NCBI GenBank assembly: GCA_021229015.1 | Contig: CM037782.1 | Coordinates: forward strand, 59,569,514-59,633,513 | Direction: 5' to 3' | DNA: 64,000 nt | DNA from: Solen grandis | Taxonomy: Eukaryota; Mollusca; Bivalvia; Adapedonta; Solenidae | In this document: positions 49,177-61,400 of the stretch, piece by piece | Numbering within the stretch: the stretch's first letter is position 1 | Layout: every line of letters begins with the position of its first letter | Position numbers and translations under genes: made by a program | Notes under the pieces: model-generated | The model's database searches: none | Seen by the model: only the letters and a program-made list of their open reading frames with translations | Told to the model about the DNA's origin: nothing

Positions 49177-51022
49177 AAGGGAAGGAAACCCATGAAAAGG
49201 ATGCAAATGCTGTGAATGCTTATTTTGCAGTTGCTGTTTTTATGCATATCAGTACTGCTAAAAAGAACAACATTTTTTTTGCATGAGAAATGTATCTAGC
49301 CGTAGAGTGTATCATTAATTCAGTAGTGAAATTGGAGATGTTATGGACAACTTTTTTCCCTTAATTAAGCAATTTTCAGATGATTTCCTGCGTGCGTCTA
49401 TTCTGTTTTAAATGGCTGATTATGGCAATCTCCATTTTGGATTATAGTAGGAGATGCAATGAAGTTTATTTCAAAAGAAGGGACGGCATGAATCTCATTT
49501 GACAGTATAATTCAGTAGCTGTCAGTCTTGGGTAAATTGAATTTAGTATCTGTACAGATGAGAATAATACCAGAACATTAGGGGCGCGTCACATATCGGA
49601 GGGCCCTGCAGATTTCCACTTATTACTGACCTATGAGTCATCTCAGAGTTATGGTACTGTCACCTCATGCCTCCGATGTGAAATATGTCACGGGTGAGAT
49701 CAGTTTGAATTCTTTATGGTTTACACTGGTTTGAAATTAGTAAGTTTTGACCGGTTACCACTCTTGATACATTATTTCACATAATGTTAGAGCTTTGAAA
49801 AACCAGATCAGATAATAAGCAGTTTTCAGTCTGAACAGGTTTTTAATTGTTCCTTCTCATCTCAGTCATATCTTGAGTATTTAATAGTAATAAACCAGAT
49901 CAGTCAAAAATTTTCTCACATGGAGATCCAGTTCACTACGTACTTGTAGCGGACTCAGACACGGGGTCTTGTAGACTGATCTCACACTTGTACAATTGTC
50001 TTGACCTGTTTTGCGGCCCAGTAAAAAAAAAAGAAAAAATGTAATTTTTCAGTCCTGACTTACGACACGCAAATGAATATAAATGCAAATTTTGTAGACT
50101 GGATAAGTGTAGGATAGGGCAGTTTGAAGTGTATGTTTGTATATAACAGTATATCAAAAAAGAGATAGACTTAATATATGTCTCTGCAAAGGTGAACTTA
50201 TATGGGAGCCTGTTCAGCTCTTCGTGTCTGAAGAAGCCAAACAATAGATTTATGGCAGATGCTGATGTGCTGAATTCTGATCAAATATCATATTGGTCAT
50301 CACTGTTTGTTATGTTCTTTTTTAAACCATATTTAGAAAAAAATGTTGTATTATCTAGCAATGTAAAAGAGTAAAAAGGACCTTTGTTTCAGTTAATATG
50401 CAATGATTTGTTTTTATGATGTGTTCATCTTTTCTTTTTTGATGAATAGCATGAAGAGATGTTTGAACAAATTGTCATTGGAATTTCAAATAATTTTAAC
50501 ACATCCTGAATTATGAAAAATTTAATGAATACCTCTTAATTTTTATCTTGACATGCACAAAGAAACATTTGAAATATTTTTTTTTTTGCAAAGAGAGTTT
50601 TTCATTTTGCAAAGAGTGACAAATAAAATGAATCTTTGCATGAGACCTTCAGATTGATACAATTAAATCTGGATCAAAATAATTAGAAATCTTAAAAAAT
50701 GAAGGATTTTAATGTGTTTTCATAACCACAGTCGTTTTGAATAAAATGTTAAAAGACTCAAGGGAGACAAATCTTTGGCAGAATCATTACCTCTTGTTTG
50801 GCGTCAAAATGGCAAGAGTCATAACTAGCACCCAATCTGTGATGGCAGGTCTACACCATTTTGCCAAGAAATATTGATTTTCTGAGCCAACCTATAATTA
50901 TTTCTATCATGCCCGGTCTTTTTTCAAATGAACTTGTAATGTGAAACTTTTTATGTTTTTGTTTGTGGTTAGACCAAACAATGGGGAAAATAGTCTTTGG
51001 AAAATTATCAAGAGGGAAACAG

Positions 51023-51067
51023 ATGTTTGTGTGTGTTTGTGTATGTGTGTTTGTGTAAATGTGTTTT
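51023..51067. repeat. GT-rich microsatellite
   Basis: Degenerate (GT)n with regular TTTGTGT interruptions over about 45 bp. Confidence 0.8.
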
Positions 51068-54000
51068 GTATATCAATTTTTAAATATTTCTGAAGGACTA
51101 AATGATAGTTTTTTAGGCTGTCACCAGATCAGAAAAAAATAGCTCCAAAAACAGGATGCTTTGTGAGATTTTGGTGCTCGTGAGCAAGCGCCTGACAGGG
51201 ACTTCTTCCCTGTTTTGTACTGATGGTATATGCTAGAAACATGCAATCATTTCATTAACCAAAACAAAGCATTCGCGACTCTGTAAATTAAAACATGCCA
51301 GCGCATAATTTATCGTCTATGGAACAAGTGATGGGTACCGGACCAGTGTCACGGGAATGGTTTGCTTATACTCAAAATGTTTCCGAATGTCTTGCATTGA
51401 GTGTTTATACAGACATGCATGTAAACTAACAGTGTGGCATCAACAGTGGCTTTCAAAAAGTTTACTTAATTCAAGATTTGCAGCTGTCTGTTTTAAGCCT
51501 AGTTCTCCTCAATTTCTCGGAAGGGAGGGTTAAGCATCCTCAGTTCAATTATTGAGTTAGTTACCAGACATTCTACAGGATTACTCAAGTGCTTTACTTG
51601 AGGTTCAAAATTTGAGTTTGAAAATTGTTTTCATTCATATTAAGGATCTTACATTGTATTAAGACTTAAGTTTATGGTTGAGTCAAACTAATAAAATTAT
51701 ATGTGGGCTGATCTGGTTTAAAATCAGTTGAATTAGCAATGTAAGAGCTGCTTTGCCAAAAACTGCTCAGCCAACTGGTTAGAAAAATTAGGAAATGAAG
51801 AAGTTCGTTGGAGAGAAATTGAGTGTGAAGATCCGTATGACAGTAATCTACAGCAACATACGGCTCCAAGATGCCTCCAGTTTATGGTCCATAAATCAAC
51901 TTGGGAGAAATCATTTCCTCCCAGAAACAATTAAGAGAGACATAATTGGTTGCATGTATGAAAGGGACTTGCTATTTGCTACCAGAACTTAATATGTCAC
52001 ATTGTCAATTTTGGCAAAAATATATTCTCGCTGCTAAGTCTTCTCCTGTACAAATAAGCTTAATTTCTTTTGTTTATTTCACTGATTTTAATCTTAATCT
52101 TGACATGGTATATTCTGAAATTTCCTGTTTTGTGAAAATTTGCTCTCCTGTTTTTTTTTTCCGAAATACTATGAGAATTAAGGACGTTATTTGGTTCAGA
52201 TTACATACTGGAGTGACAGATTAATCAGTTTTTCACAATTCAAGGGAGACAATCTGCCTCCAGCACTACATGGTGAATGGGTCTGGATTTTATCAGTGCT
52301 GGATATTTGTTTGCCGTCATACTTTTTACATACATTTCTTTTGTGACTTGAGATAATGATATCATGATTTATTACAATGAATGAAAAGGGAAAATTTAGG
52401 GGGAAAAATGGACATGAACACTCGTTGTAATTATGATTAAAAATATTTAAAATAAACATCATGTATCTTATCATTTATTCTTTGTCTGAATTGTCATATT
52501 TTAGAAATTGTGAAGCAAGTTAATTAAGTTAATTAGGTTTTTGCTACTTTGCAGGGCAAAAACCTATTGTTCTTCTTCAATAGTAATTAAGAAGCAAAAA
52601 CAAATTACGATCCTAGCAGCTGAAGCATTTGTAAAAACAATGTCAATAAAATTTACTTTCATTTTGATTCTTCCAGCAAATGATTAAACAATTAGTCAAC
52701 AGTGTGTATATTCCCCCTTATATGTGGTTTATACTGAACAAATTACAACAGATATTGTTATATTTTTGGATCCAAATTTTTTGTCAGTTTACATTTTATT
52801 TCAAATCACTGATTAAATCACTTGTGAAGATATGAATTTTTAATATGTGTCTGTTTTTCTCATTTTTTGGCAAGATAATGTGAAACGCAAAAATAAAGCC
52901 AAACTATTGCATTATATAACCACATGATGTTTTGAGCAACCTTTGTGTACTTCTTTTGTGAAGAGCCATATCAGAGGAGATGCTTTTTGTACCTCTTTTT
53001 GTGAAAACCTGAAAAGTAGATGGCGCTTTTGATGGGGAAGTGAGATTGGAGGAGAGAGAAAATGAGCCATGTATAGATGGCTACTGAAGAACGATATCTC
53101 CTCTCTACACCTGAATCTTATATAGAATTGCGTCTGAAATCTGGTGAGATGTTCACTAATCTTGTCAAGTTCTTTATATGATGGCACAAAACCAGTTGAA
53201 TTTACAGCCTTTCTTCCTTCAAGTCAGAATTATCAGAATCTTTATTGAGACTATCTGGATGTTCTATCTTGTATCTAGATTGTGATGAAAATAGGACTGA
53301 TTTCTTGGTTTGCTTGATGGGGAAAAAAGTGAAAGTAATTTCATTCTTGGATAAAGTTCCTTCAAGTTATGCATGCTAGGATTATACCCATTTGTTTGTC
53401 CCATCGTTAAAACTTTTAAGTGCAGTAAATTATTCCAACATTTTGTAGACATTTTAATAAAACGTTAAATGGAAATTGAGTGGTTTGGTTAAAAAGAAAA
53501 TGCAGTTTGTGATTTAATGGCTTTTTTTCTTCTGAAATATTTAGGTTTATTTGCATTCTAAATAGCATTTGTAATTGACAGCGTTAAGCAAATGTTTATG
53601 TTGATTGGCTGCCATGACAACTGTCGTTATACACTGACCATGCACAAATTTCTTCTCACTGATGCTTTTAGATTTCTTTAAAAAAAAGAGCTAGACATGG
53701 GCAGCAGGAAATGAAATATTTGAGGTTTACATGTGCCTGGTTTCAAAGTTATAATGTCATGAGTTTTGGAATATTTTTTTGCATCGTAACTGCTTTTGTC
53801 TGGTTTCGATAATTTTCTGGCACAGTTTTGGTCATAAAGAAGTAGGGTGCGCATAGTTATTATAATGCCATGAAATGAATTGTGCATTGGTTTTGTATAT
53901 GAATTTGGAAGTTTACGGGCATCTCAGCATGATAATCAGTTCCATCACCTAGCAAACTCCTCTGAAAGATTTTAGAACTGATAAGCAAAAACCCATCTAT

Positions 54001-55050
54001 TTTAGTTTGTTGACAAAACACACATGCCTTCCCCGCAATCCAACGCCAGCTTATATGTCTTTCAACAGGATTGCATGGAGCAATAAACCTTTCATCACTC
54101 ATATTTTATGGTCACAGGGTTCCCACTGTTGCAAACCAGTCTCTTTCTGTCAAAAAGTTATACAAGTCAAAACCTTGCACCCCTGAAAAGCGATACTGTT
54201 TGATTTATGATGTTTTATGCAAATGAGTCCCTCATAGTATAGGCAAAAAGTTACATTTTCATTCTTTTTTTTGTGTAACTTTAAGGGCCGATGCAGAGAG
54301 AAATTATCGGGTGGCAAGGGAATTTGTATGTAGCAGGGTGTATGTTTGGTCGGCAATGAGGCAGACAAGCATTCCGCTGATTTGAGGCGGAACTAGTCTG
54401 GCATGTGTGAAGGGGTTATCGTGAGTGGGGAGCTTTTACTCCTTGTTATATACACCCGCCATCAGCCCAGCCGACATTGGCTCATCAGCCTGGAGGCAGG
54501 GGCAGCTACACACTGGCACATGGTCCAGTCCTTGCACATGTAGGAATAAATTGCGACTAAATTGGACGATTTAATATGGTAATAGGATTGAAGTGGAGAG
54601 AAGTAGAGAATCGCTCTCAAATATCTGTGCTCTTCATGTGAACTGGTAGGGGGAGGTTCTTTGCTCCTTTAACAGTGTTTTCTGATGATGGATGGGCAAA
54701 TAGCGCGGACTATACAGAGATATTTTCAAGAAAACGTTATTATGAACATCGAATGATTCAGAAGCAGAAATAATCAAATTTCAATTCGGTATTCATATGC
54801 GTTGGCCTCGTTGATAAATCACAAAAGGAACTTGCTGGTTTTATTGAGCGGATTTTCAAGTTAGCTAATTGTGAAACTTGAGTCAATGTTTCATTAGGGA
54901 AGTTGTGTTTCTCAATGTTTCTGATGACAGTTATTGTAAAATCAATAATTGAAGGTAAATCTGCTGACAAATGGACAGAGTGTATCAATGATGAGCCAAG
55001 GGGGTTCAGCGTTATTTTTTATTCATTGACAGACTGACAAGCATGCTTGC
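51068..55050. other. Non-coding stretch upstream of a TATA promoter
   Basis: No supported exon. A GC-richer island at about 54380-54545 and an AP-1-type TGAGTCA at 54879-54885 lie within 700 bp of the predicted start site and could be proximal regulatory elements. Confidence 0.4.
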
Positions 55051-55058
55051 TATATAAA
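55051..55058 (+). promoter_or_regulatory. TATA box of a + strand promoter
   Basis: TATATAAA, followed by GG, matches the metazoan TATA consensus TATAWAAR. Transcription would be expected to start about 30 bp downstream, near 55080-55085. The first in-frame start codon that leads into a spliceable exon follows at 55343, giving a leader of about 260 nt. The combination of TATA box, leader and Kozak ATG makes this the most convincing promoter in the window. Confidence 0.6.
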
Positions 55059-55080
55059 GGCAAACATTGTATTTCCCTAT

Positions 55081-55342
55081 ACACAAACATATTGAGAGGC
55101 TTAATAGAAGGATAGATGTGTCAATAACCATTGATCAAATAGACTTCGTGGAAATAGACTGAAGAATCATTTTAACACATTAGAAAAACAAACAGTGTAA
55201 AGGGTCTAGATGAACTGTTGGAAGAAACATTGGCCTTAAGGAACACAGGAACACTTTAAGCACTGATGGACGTTTGCTCCCACTGAAAGATTTCTCCAGT
55301 TGAAATTGATGAAACATTATTCTTGCCAGAACATTTGACACC
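55081..55342 (+). other. Predicted 5' leader with four short upstream ORFs
   Basis: Inferred transcript leader between the TATA box and the main ATG. It holds four complete short ORFs: 55116-55127 (ATG to TAA, 3 codons), 55210-55239 (9 codons), 55266-55286 (6 codons) and 55309-55338 (9 codons). The last stops 4 nt before the main ATG. An in-frame TGA at 55307-55309 excludes an N-terminal extension of the main ORF. Such leaders commonly restrain translation; whether that applies here is inference. Confidence 0.5.
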
Positions 55343-55433
55343 ATGGATATGGATGAATTTTATGAAATTAAAGAAGCTGACAATTTGGATTATGTGGAAA
55401 CGATTTTTGGACACGATTCTTACAATGAAGAAG
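55343..55433 (+). CDS. First coding exon, unknown acidic protein
   Basis: The ATG lies in ACACCATGG, with A at -3 and G at +4 (optimal Kozak context), preceded by an in-frame stop, so this is a true N-terminus if transcribed. The exon codes for 30 residues, starting MDMDEFYEIKEADNLDY and ending FGHDSYNEE. It then leaves one base (G) before a GTATTT donor. The peptide is strongly acidic and aromatic, with no signal peptide and no basic stretch, so probably a cytosolic or nuclear N-terminal tail. Spliced to 58325 it continues in frame. Together with the TATA box 290 bp upstream it looks like an isoform-specific first exon of a larger gene extending to the right. The family is not recognised. 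Confidence 0.6.
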
Positions 55434-58324
55434 GTATTTCATATTAACATTGATCTAATAGTTACTGTATTTATTACCTGAGCAATCTGTAGTTATTTTG
55501 CTATTTTTCAAGCAGTTCTTTGTTGCAGTTTGCTATTATTTTTATTTAAAATGATCATTTGTTCTTTTTGTTTTCTGTTTTTGTTTATCATTATGGACTT
55601 CAGTTTTTATTGGTGTTAATTTAATCGTATTAGGCACTAAGGCAGTATTATGACAAACGAAATTAGCCACCAATGGACAGAGTGAGACAATTAGGTTTTT
55701 GTTGTGTTTAATCCTATTGGCAAGAAATCATCTGGGATGAGGGAGCGTATAATGCCTGAAGTAAACCTGGGAGACAAAGTCTCTCAACTAATCAGGTCAT
55801 TGGGGAAATGACACATACATTTGACTTGCAAAATATCTTCGTTAACAAGAGATAATGTTCTCACCTCAAGAAAAGATGATTAAGAAAGTGACTTCATTTT
55901 GAAGAATCTTAGTATCATGAGACTTCCTTAGGTATTTTATCATTCAAAGTTTGAAAAAAATGGCTGTTTCAAAAATAAGTATTAACCTTACTTTAAAAGT
56001 CCCCTTGTGAAATTATATTTCATGTTTCTTTGTATTCTTCATTCAGAAATGAAGTAAGTTTTTCTTTATTAATATTATGTACTTTTACAGAAAAGGAAAA
56101 CATGCATCAGAAATAAGTGAAAATATTTTGTCATGAATATTAAATTAACATTCATTTAATGTTTTCCTCATGTGAGTGTAACAAAGGGGATAGTCAAGTG
56201 TTGATAATAGAATAAACTAGCAATAATGATATTCCATAAGCATTTGAGAATTTTCTCTTTTATTTTGGGAATCTTATGAAATTCTCTTTCTAGAGTTTTC
56301 TCTTTTTTTTCTGTATTAACACTTCGACAGGATTTTGTCAGTGAAAAAACAGAAATGAAAACTTGGCGTGTAACAATTGATTTTGTGTGTAAATTTCATT
56401 CATGAAGTATTGACATGAAATATTCGTTTTGATATCTCTAAAATTTGTTGCCAATTCATTTGAATGAGAGACCAACTATTGAATCTTTGGTTTGTTTTGA
56501 AAAAAGGTCATATAGATTTAAAGATCCCCTGATTTATTATTGGAATGAAGTGCAGATAGAGAGTTTTAAGGCATAGTCATTTATTTTCAAATTTATCGAT
56601 TATTTAACAAAAAGAAATATAAAATGACACATATTTACAACAAGACAACTGAAGCCATGCATTTCCTTTTTTGCTTATCCTTTTCTGTGTTTCCATTAAT
56701 AAACTGATATTTTACTTATATTTTTGAATTGCTGTTAAATATACTGCTGATTAAGTACCCTATCCCAGACAAAGGATCTGCAATATTTTATAGGACGAGT
56801 GTTTATATTTCCGAAAGAGATTTAAGCCCTTTTAAAAGCTGCTTGAGAGCTCCCTCTTCTTTGAAGATTTGATTTTAATTATTAATTTTTCACACGTTGA
56901 CGGTATAATTTAAGGATCATAGAGATGGGTTCTAATTATTTTCCTTTGAAATTCATCACCAGTTTCTTAATAAGTCTGAACAAGATGAGAAGTTATTTTG
57001 CAAATGTGGTGGAATCATAAAATCAGATGTAAGAGGCATAAGTCATAAGCAGTATGTGGTACAAAGTTAATGTGTCTTTTGATTATAAAATGTTTGCCTA
57101 TTATTGCAGATTTTATTTTGTTTTGTTTTTAGATTATATCATGCAGTCAATTATGAGAGTTTTTGCAACTAAGAACTTATTATTTAGTTCCATTTTGTTT
57201 TTGAAAACAAGGTCAAAGGAATAATTTGTTTTAAAATATCATTTGATTAAATGAATATTCAAAATTAATGTTGAAATGTCGCTTGTCTGTTTCATTCAGA
57301 ATTCTGGAAATGTTGCTGATGGCCTGTGGTAATTTTGATTTACTTGTGTAGGAAAAAAAAAAGGCCTGTCGCTCTCCTTTTGGAATTTATCATTTCGATG
57401 GTTATAGCAACTTTGTCAAATGGTTCAAAATTGTCGTTGTGACATTTAGTGATAGAATGGCGAAGCCCAGCTATGCGTTAGCTTACCAATAATAGCATGA
57501 TTGTGACAATTGCGGTTTAATCATGGGAGCATTGCTAAATTGCAAGGGAAACCTCGAAAATTGGGGTGGATTGGGTGGGGGGGATAGAGTTTTAAATTCT
57601 TTCCTCACTGGGATGCGAAATATTTCTATGGGGATAGCATCTCTCATTTTTTTTATTGTTTTCATTTATTATTAAAGTGAATTTTTCATGTTTTGTGAAT
57701 AAGCAGAAATTTGATAGCAAAAGAGAGGCTGCTGGAAAATATAAAACACTGTTGTGGTGAGATTTGTCAAGCTCATTGTGGAGCTTTGTAGTTCAGCCAT
57801 GTTTTATGACCAGAAAACAAGAGCTCCATCCATAAAGTACTGGACCATAATTCGGAGGAGCAGGTTGCCGAGTCGTAACCTTGACATCTCCCACTGTTTG
57901 GCGGTTGTTCTCCAAGGGACTGGTTTTCACGTCCCGTCACGCACCAAACCCAGAACAGATGTTTTGTTATGATATTATGGACATTAACGACTGATCAAGT
58001 TGGCAATAAACTGGGCACTAATTCTGGAAGCAAGCTGATTATATTTTGTGCGAAATGTACAAACTTCTTTCCATAGTATTGAAAGAATTGACCTTAAAAT
58101 TCATTTTGCACAAGTGCTTCATATTGGACACTATGTTCACAACTTGAAAATGTGATTCTTAGGTTTTCAGCATTTAAAGACATATTAGTGTGTAATATTT
58201 GTATGATTTATTATATTCACATTTCTCTATCCTGTCATTTATCCATTTTCATTGTCTTAAGAATAATTTAAAATTTCATTTCTCGTATGTTATGACTCCT
58301 GTATGAATTACTTATCAATTTTAG

Positions 58325-58408
58325 AGAGAAAATGGAGAAGTTTTGTGTTTGCTCAAAAGGAAGATAAAATGAAAGTGTTTGATAAAACAAAGCTTTACAG
58401 TAAGAATG
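58325..58408 (+). CDS. Second coding exon, unknown protein
   Basis: Acceptor TTATCAATTTTAG (ending 58324) and donor AATG/GTAAGG (from 58409) enclose 84 nt, exactly 28 codons' worth. It is entered and left after the first base of a codon, so including or skipping it keeps the frame. Joined to exon 55343-55433 it completes a GAG codon and reads ERKWRSFVFAQKED, then KMKVFDKTKLYSKN. In contrast to the acidic first exon it is lysine-rich and basic. The other two frames contain stops. Protein family not recognised; the pattern of an aromatic core with basic residues could belong to the edge of a folded domain, but that is speculation. Confidence 0.55.
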
Positions 58409-61400
58409 GTAAGGGATAATCATTTATATATGTATTGTTAAAGCATAAGATTTATTCATGTTATATGTAAACAGAATTGATTTGTTTCTAATATCTTGTG
58501 GTTTATCTGAAATTCATTGAAATCAGATTAAATTCTTTTCCACAAATATTTGATCATGCAGATAGCTATTCATGCACAAAATAGGCAGAAATAAGGAATT
58601 GTTCTTAAAATATAAAAAATATGGGTTTAATTTAAATGCTTAAGATGAATTTCATGCAAATAAAGTGAAAGCTTCATTAAACTTCAGCATTGCTTTGGGA
58701 AATTATGGAAGTGAGATATTTTTTGCGAGACAATAGTGATTAGGTCAGTAAAACTGGTTGAGCTGTTCTCAGTTCAGTGAGAGAGATAATTAACCTGCAG
58801 CTTTATTTTAAAGACTATCTAAGGCACTAAGTACTAGATCAACCTAGGAACTGTTTGGAGGGATTGGTTTAAGTTGTAAAACCAAATGATGTGAGATGTG
58901 TAAAGTAAAAATTTTGAAAAAAAAAAAAAAAAAAAAAATGAAGTCTTTTGATAAGAATGAAAGTAACAATGAAATACTTGTTAAGACATTAAACTATATA
59001 ATTTGGCTTTTATTTGGTTGTAAGATGTTGAGATGCGGTTTAATGAATTGGTAACCCAGTGAAAAGTACAGCTTTACATAGATCCAGCACAGACTGTTGA
59101 AACTATCCTGCACGTTTTAAGGGGCCACATTATTGAAAAACAAATTCATATAAAATTTAATAGCAGAAAACAGCAGGGTTATAACTGACTAAACAGGCAT
59201 TCTGGGACCTAGCAAGCCTATTTGTATTGGATAGACACAATTAATTTTCCCAACATATCAGCCGGTTTGTCGTATTTGTCGGTGGTTTAGACCCAACCGG
59301 AGGTTTGGAATGGGCAATATTTATGAAAAGCTGAGTAGATTATGTATTTCTCGATGTTACCATCCTCCGTGTTTCATATCGGATGCCAAGATTTAGGGTA
59401 TTCACGTAAATGTTTATAAAACCAGAAACAGCATCTTGCAGGCCAGTATTCGTAAACAGAGGATGTCTTGAACTTGAAACATGGCCGTTACATATACTTG
59501 TAATACTGCAAATTGTTTAGAACTAAATTTTATTTATGTAAGAAGTCCTGGAATATATTTTTTTCCTGAATTTTAAGAATTTTATCCTACACGTTTGATA
59601 GAATGGTATTGTAAACTGTCCAATTTGATTTCCTTGTGGTTGAAAAAATATTTTCAAGACATTTCAGGGGCTTGTTAAAGCTTTTTTCTGAATAAATTGA
59701 ACAAAAAAGAAAACCTGTTCAAAGTTTGAAAACACAATAGCTGTTCATATTTCTGGATGTTTTCTGATGTTTTATTCAGGACTTTTTCTTGGCCGATATT
59801 TTACTTGCATCATGTCTGTATCTAAAACAGTTACTAAAGCCAACTGACGTTGGGCTTAAATAAGCACCAACCCTGGTATCATGAAATTCTCTGTCCCTGT
59901 AACACCTCTTCCCAGGTAAAGATTTTAAATATTCCTTTTAGTGGTAATAACAATTAATTCAATCTGTAAATTTCAGAGGAACTAAATACATAATTTCTTC
60001 TCTTAACTTACAATTAAGGAAGAATAATTGTTTTTTGTATGGGATAATTCCTATTTGACTTCTCTTTAGGCTATAAGCACAACCCTCATTACCTTGATAA
60101 TCCGTTTAACGTCTCGACACACAGAGAGTAAAGAGGGAGGCTTACTGCAAACTTCATTGACTAGATTATCACATAAGTGTATCATAGGCAACAGTTTTTG
60201 GAGGTTTTCTTTTTTGACAGCTTTTGGCTAACTAGATTACATCCACCCTGTTGGCAGACAGTGTTTCAGCTCATCATTTGTTTTCTATATTGATTGACAT
60301 TAATAATGATGTGGATAGAGGAAGGGTATTAAATTTCAGGAATCGTTAGACTCATCCAGAGAATGGCTTCAATTACAAGTCAATTAACAGTTCTGTCAAT
60401 GAAAGCCTTGTGCCCTGTATTTGTTGTTTTAATCTGGCAATCATAGATCCGGTAATTCTATAATTGATAACGGACCATTTAGTAATGGATGATATTGTTT
60501 TTATTCAGTTTCCACCACAATACATCCATCTGGCCTGTAAGATGTCCCACATGATCCGAAGCCTCACTCCAAGGTGTTTTGTTTAGTTATTAAGGCACAA
60601 ACCCAAAGTGAAAGGCTACCAGTAAATGGAATCCAGACTTTTGTTTTGGTATCATTGAGGAATATCTCTGGTTAACAGTGGGGATGTTTCTTGTCTAATT
60701 ACCGTTAACAAACAGGTTCCTTGATTACTAGATGTCGGTTTGAGTTTGATACTGCCGGGTCATACCTGAGTCCATCCAATTGTAGAAGATGAGCAAGATA
60801 GGCTTGCTGAAGCATTAGCTGACTGAATGCCCATGACGGGGTTATTTATTATTTAAATCTTATTCGTTTATTTATTCACCTTATCTTGCTCTCTGCTAGG
60901 ATAGAATTTGTTTTTTGGGTATCTAAACGTGCAATATTTATACAGATGTTTGATGTCTTTGGAGAGAGACAGAAAATAACAATGATGGGAAGGGACAGTC
61001 CAATAACAAAGAAAAGCATGGCACATCGGTATCTAAGTTTTTTACCTGTTTCTAGTGTTTGTTGGTTTTCCTTCAATTTCAGGGTAACAAAGTATAGCAA
61101 CGAAATATATAATAAGAGCATTTTTTAACATTGTAAAGAAACAAAACAATAAAAGTATGAATAAAAACAAATAAAAACGTTCATCCAAGTCAAGTATGTC
61201 GGGACTTGATGAGTCAATAAGGTTAAGGCGCGATATTGTCAGAGACAGCCGCATATGTATCCTGCTTTAGAGCCAGCCAGAGAAAACTAATGGAAGGCAG
61301 CGCTGTACACGGACCATTGAGGGACTTATCACTTGTCACTGGGTGATGAAATATATCTGAAATGGCAGCACATTACCCGATAATGGAGAGTCACTTCTGG

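Larger units (their letters stand above)
48022..51022. other. Non-coding stretch (probable intron)
   Basis: Lies between + strand exon candidates. It contains (G)10 at 48174-48183, an inverted repeat at 48881-48915 and (T)22 at 49155-49176. No supported exon. Confidence 0.45.

Noticed and set aside
57487..57534. 48-nt exon on the - strand between GCAATTTAG and GTAAGC
   Set aside because: One frame open (NAPMIKPQLSQSCYY), but no partner exon on the - strand, and it lies in the predicted + strand intron.
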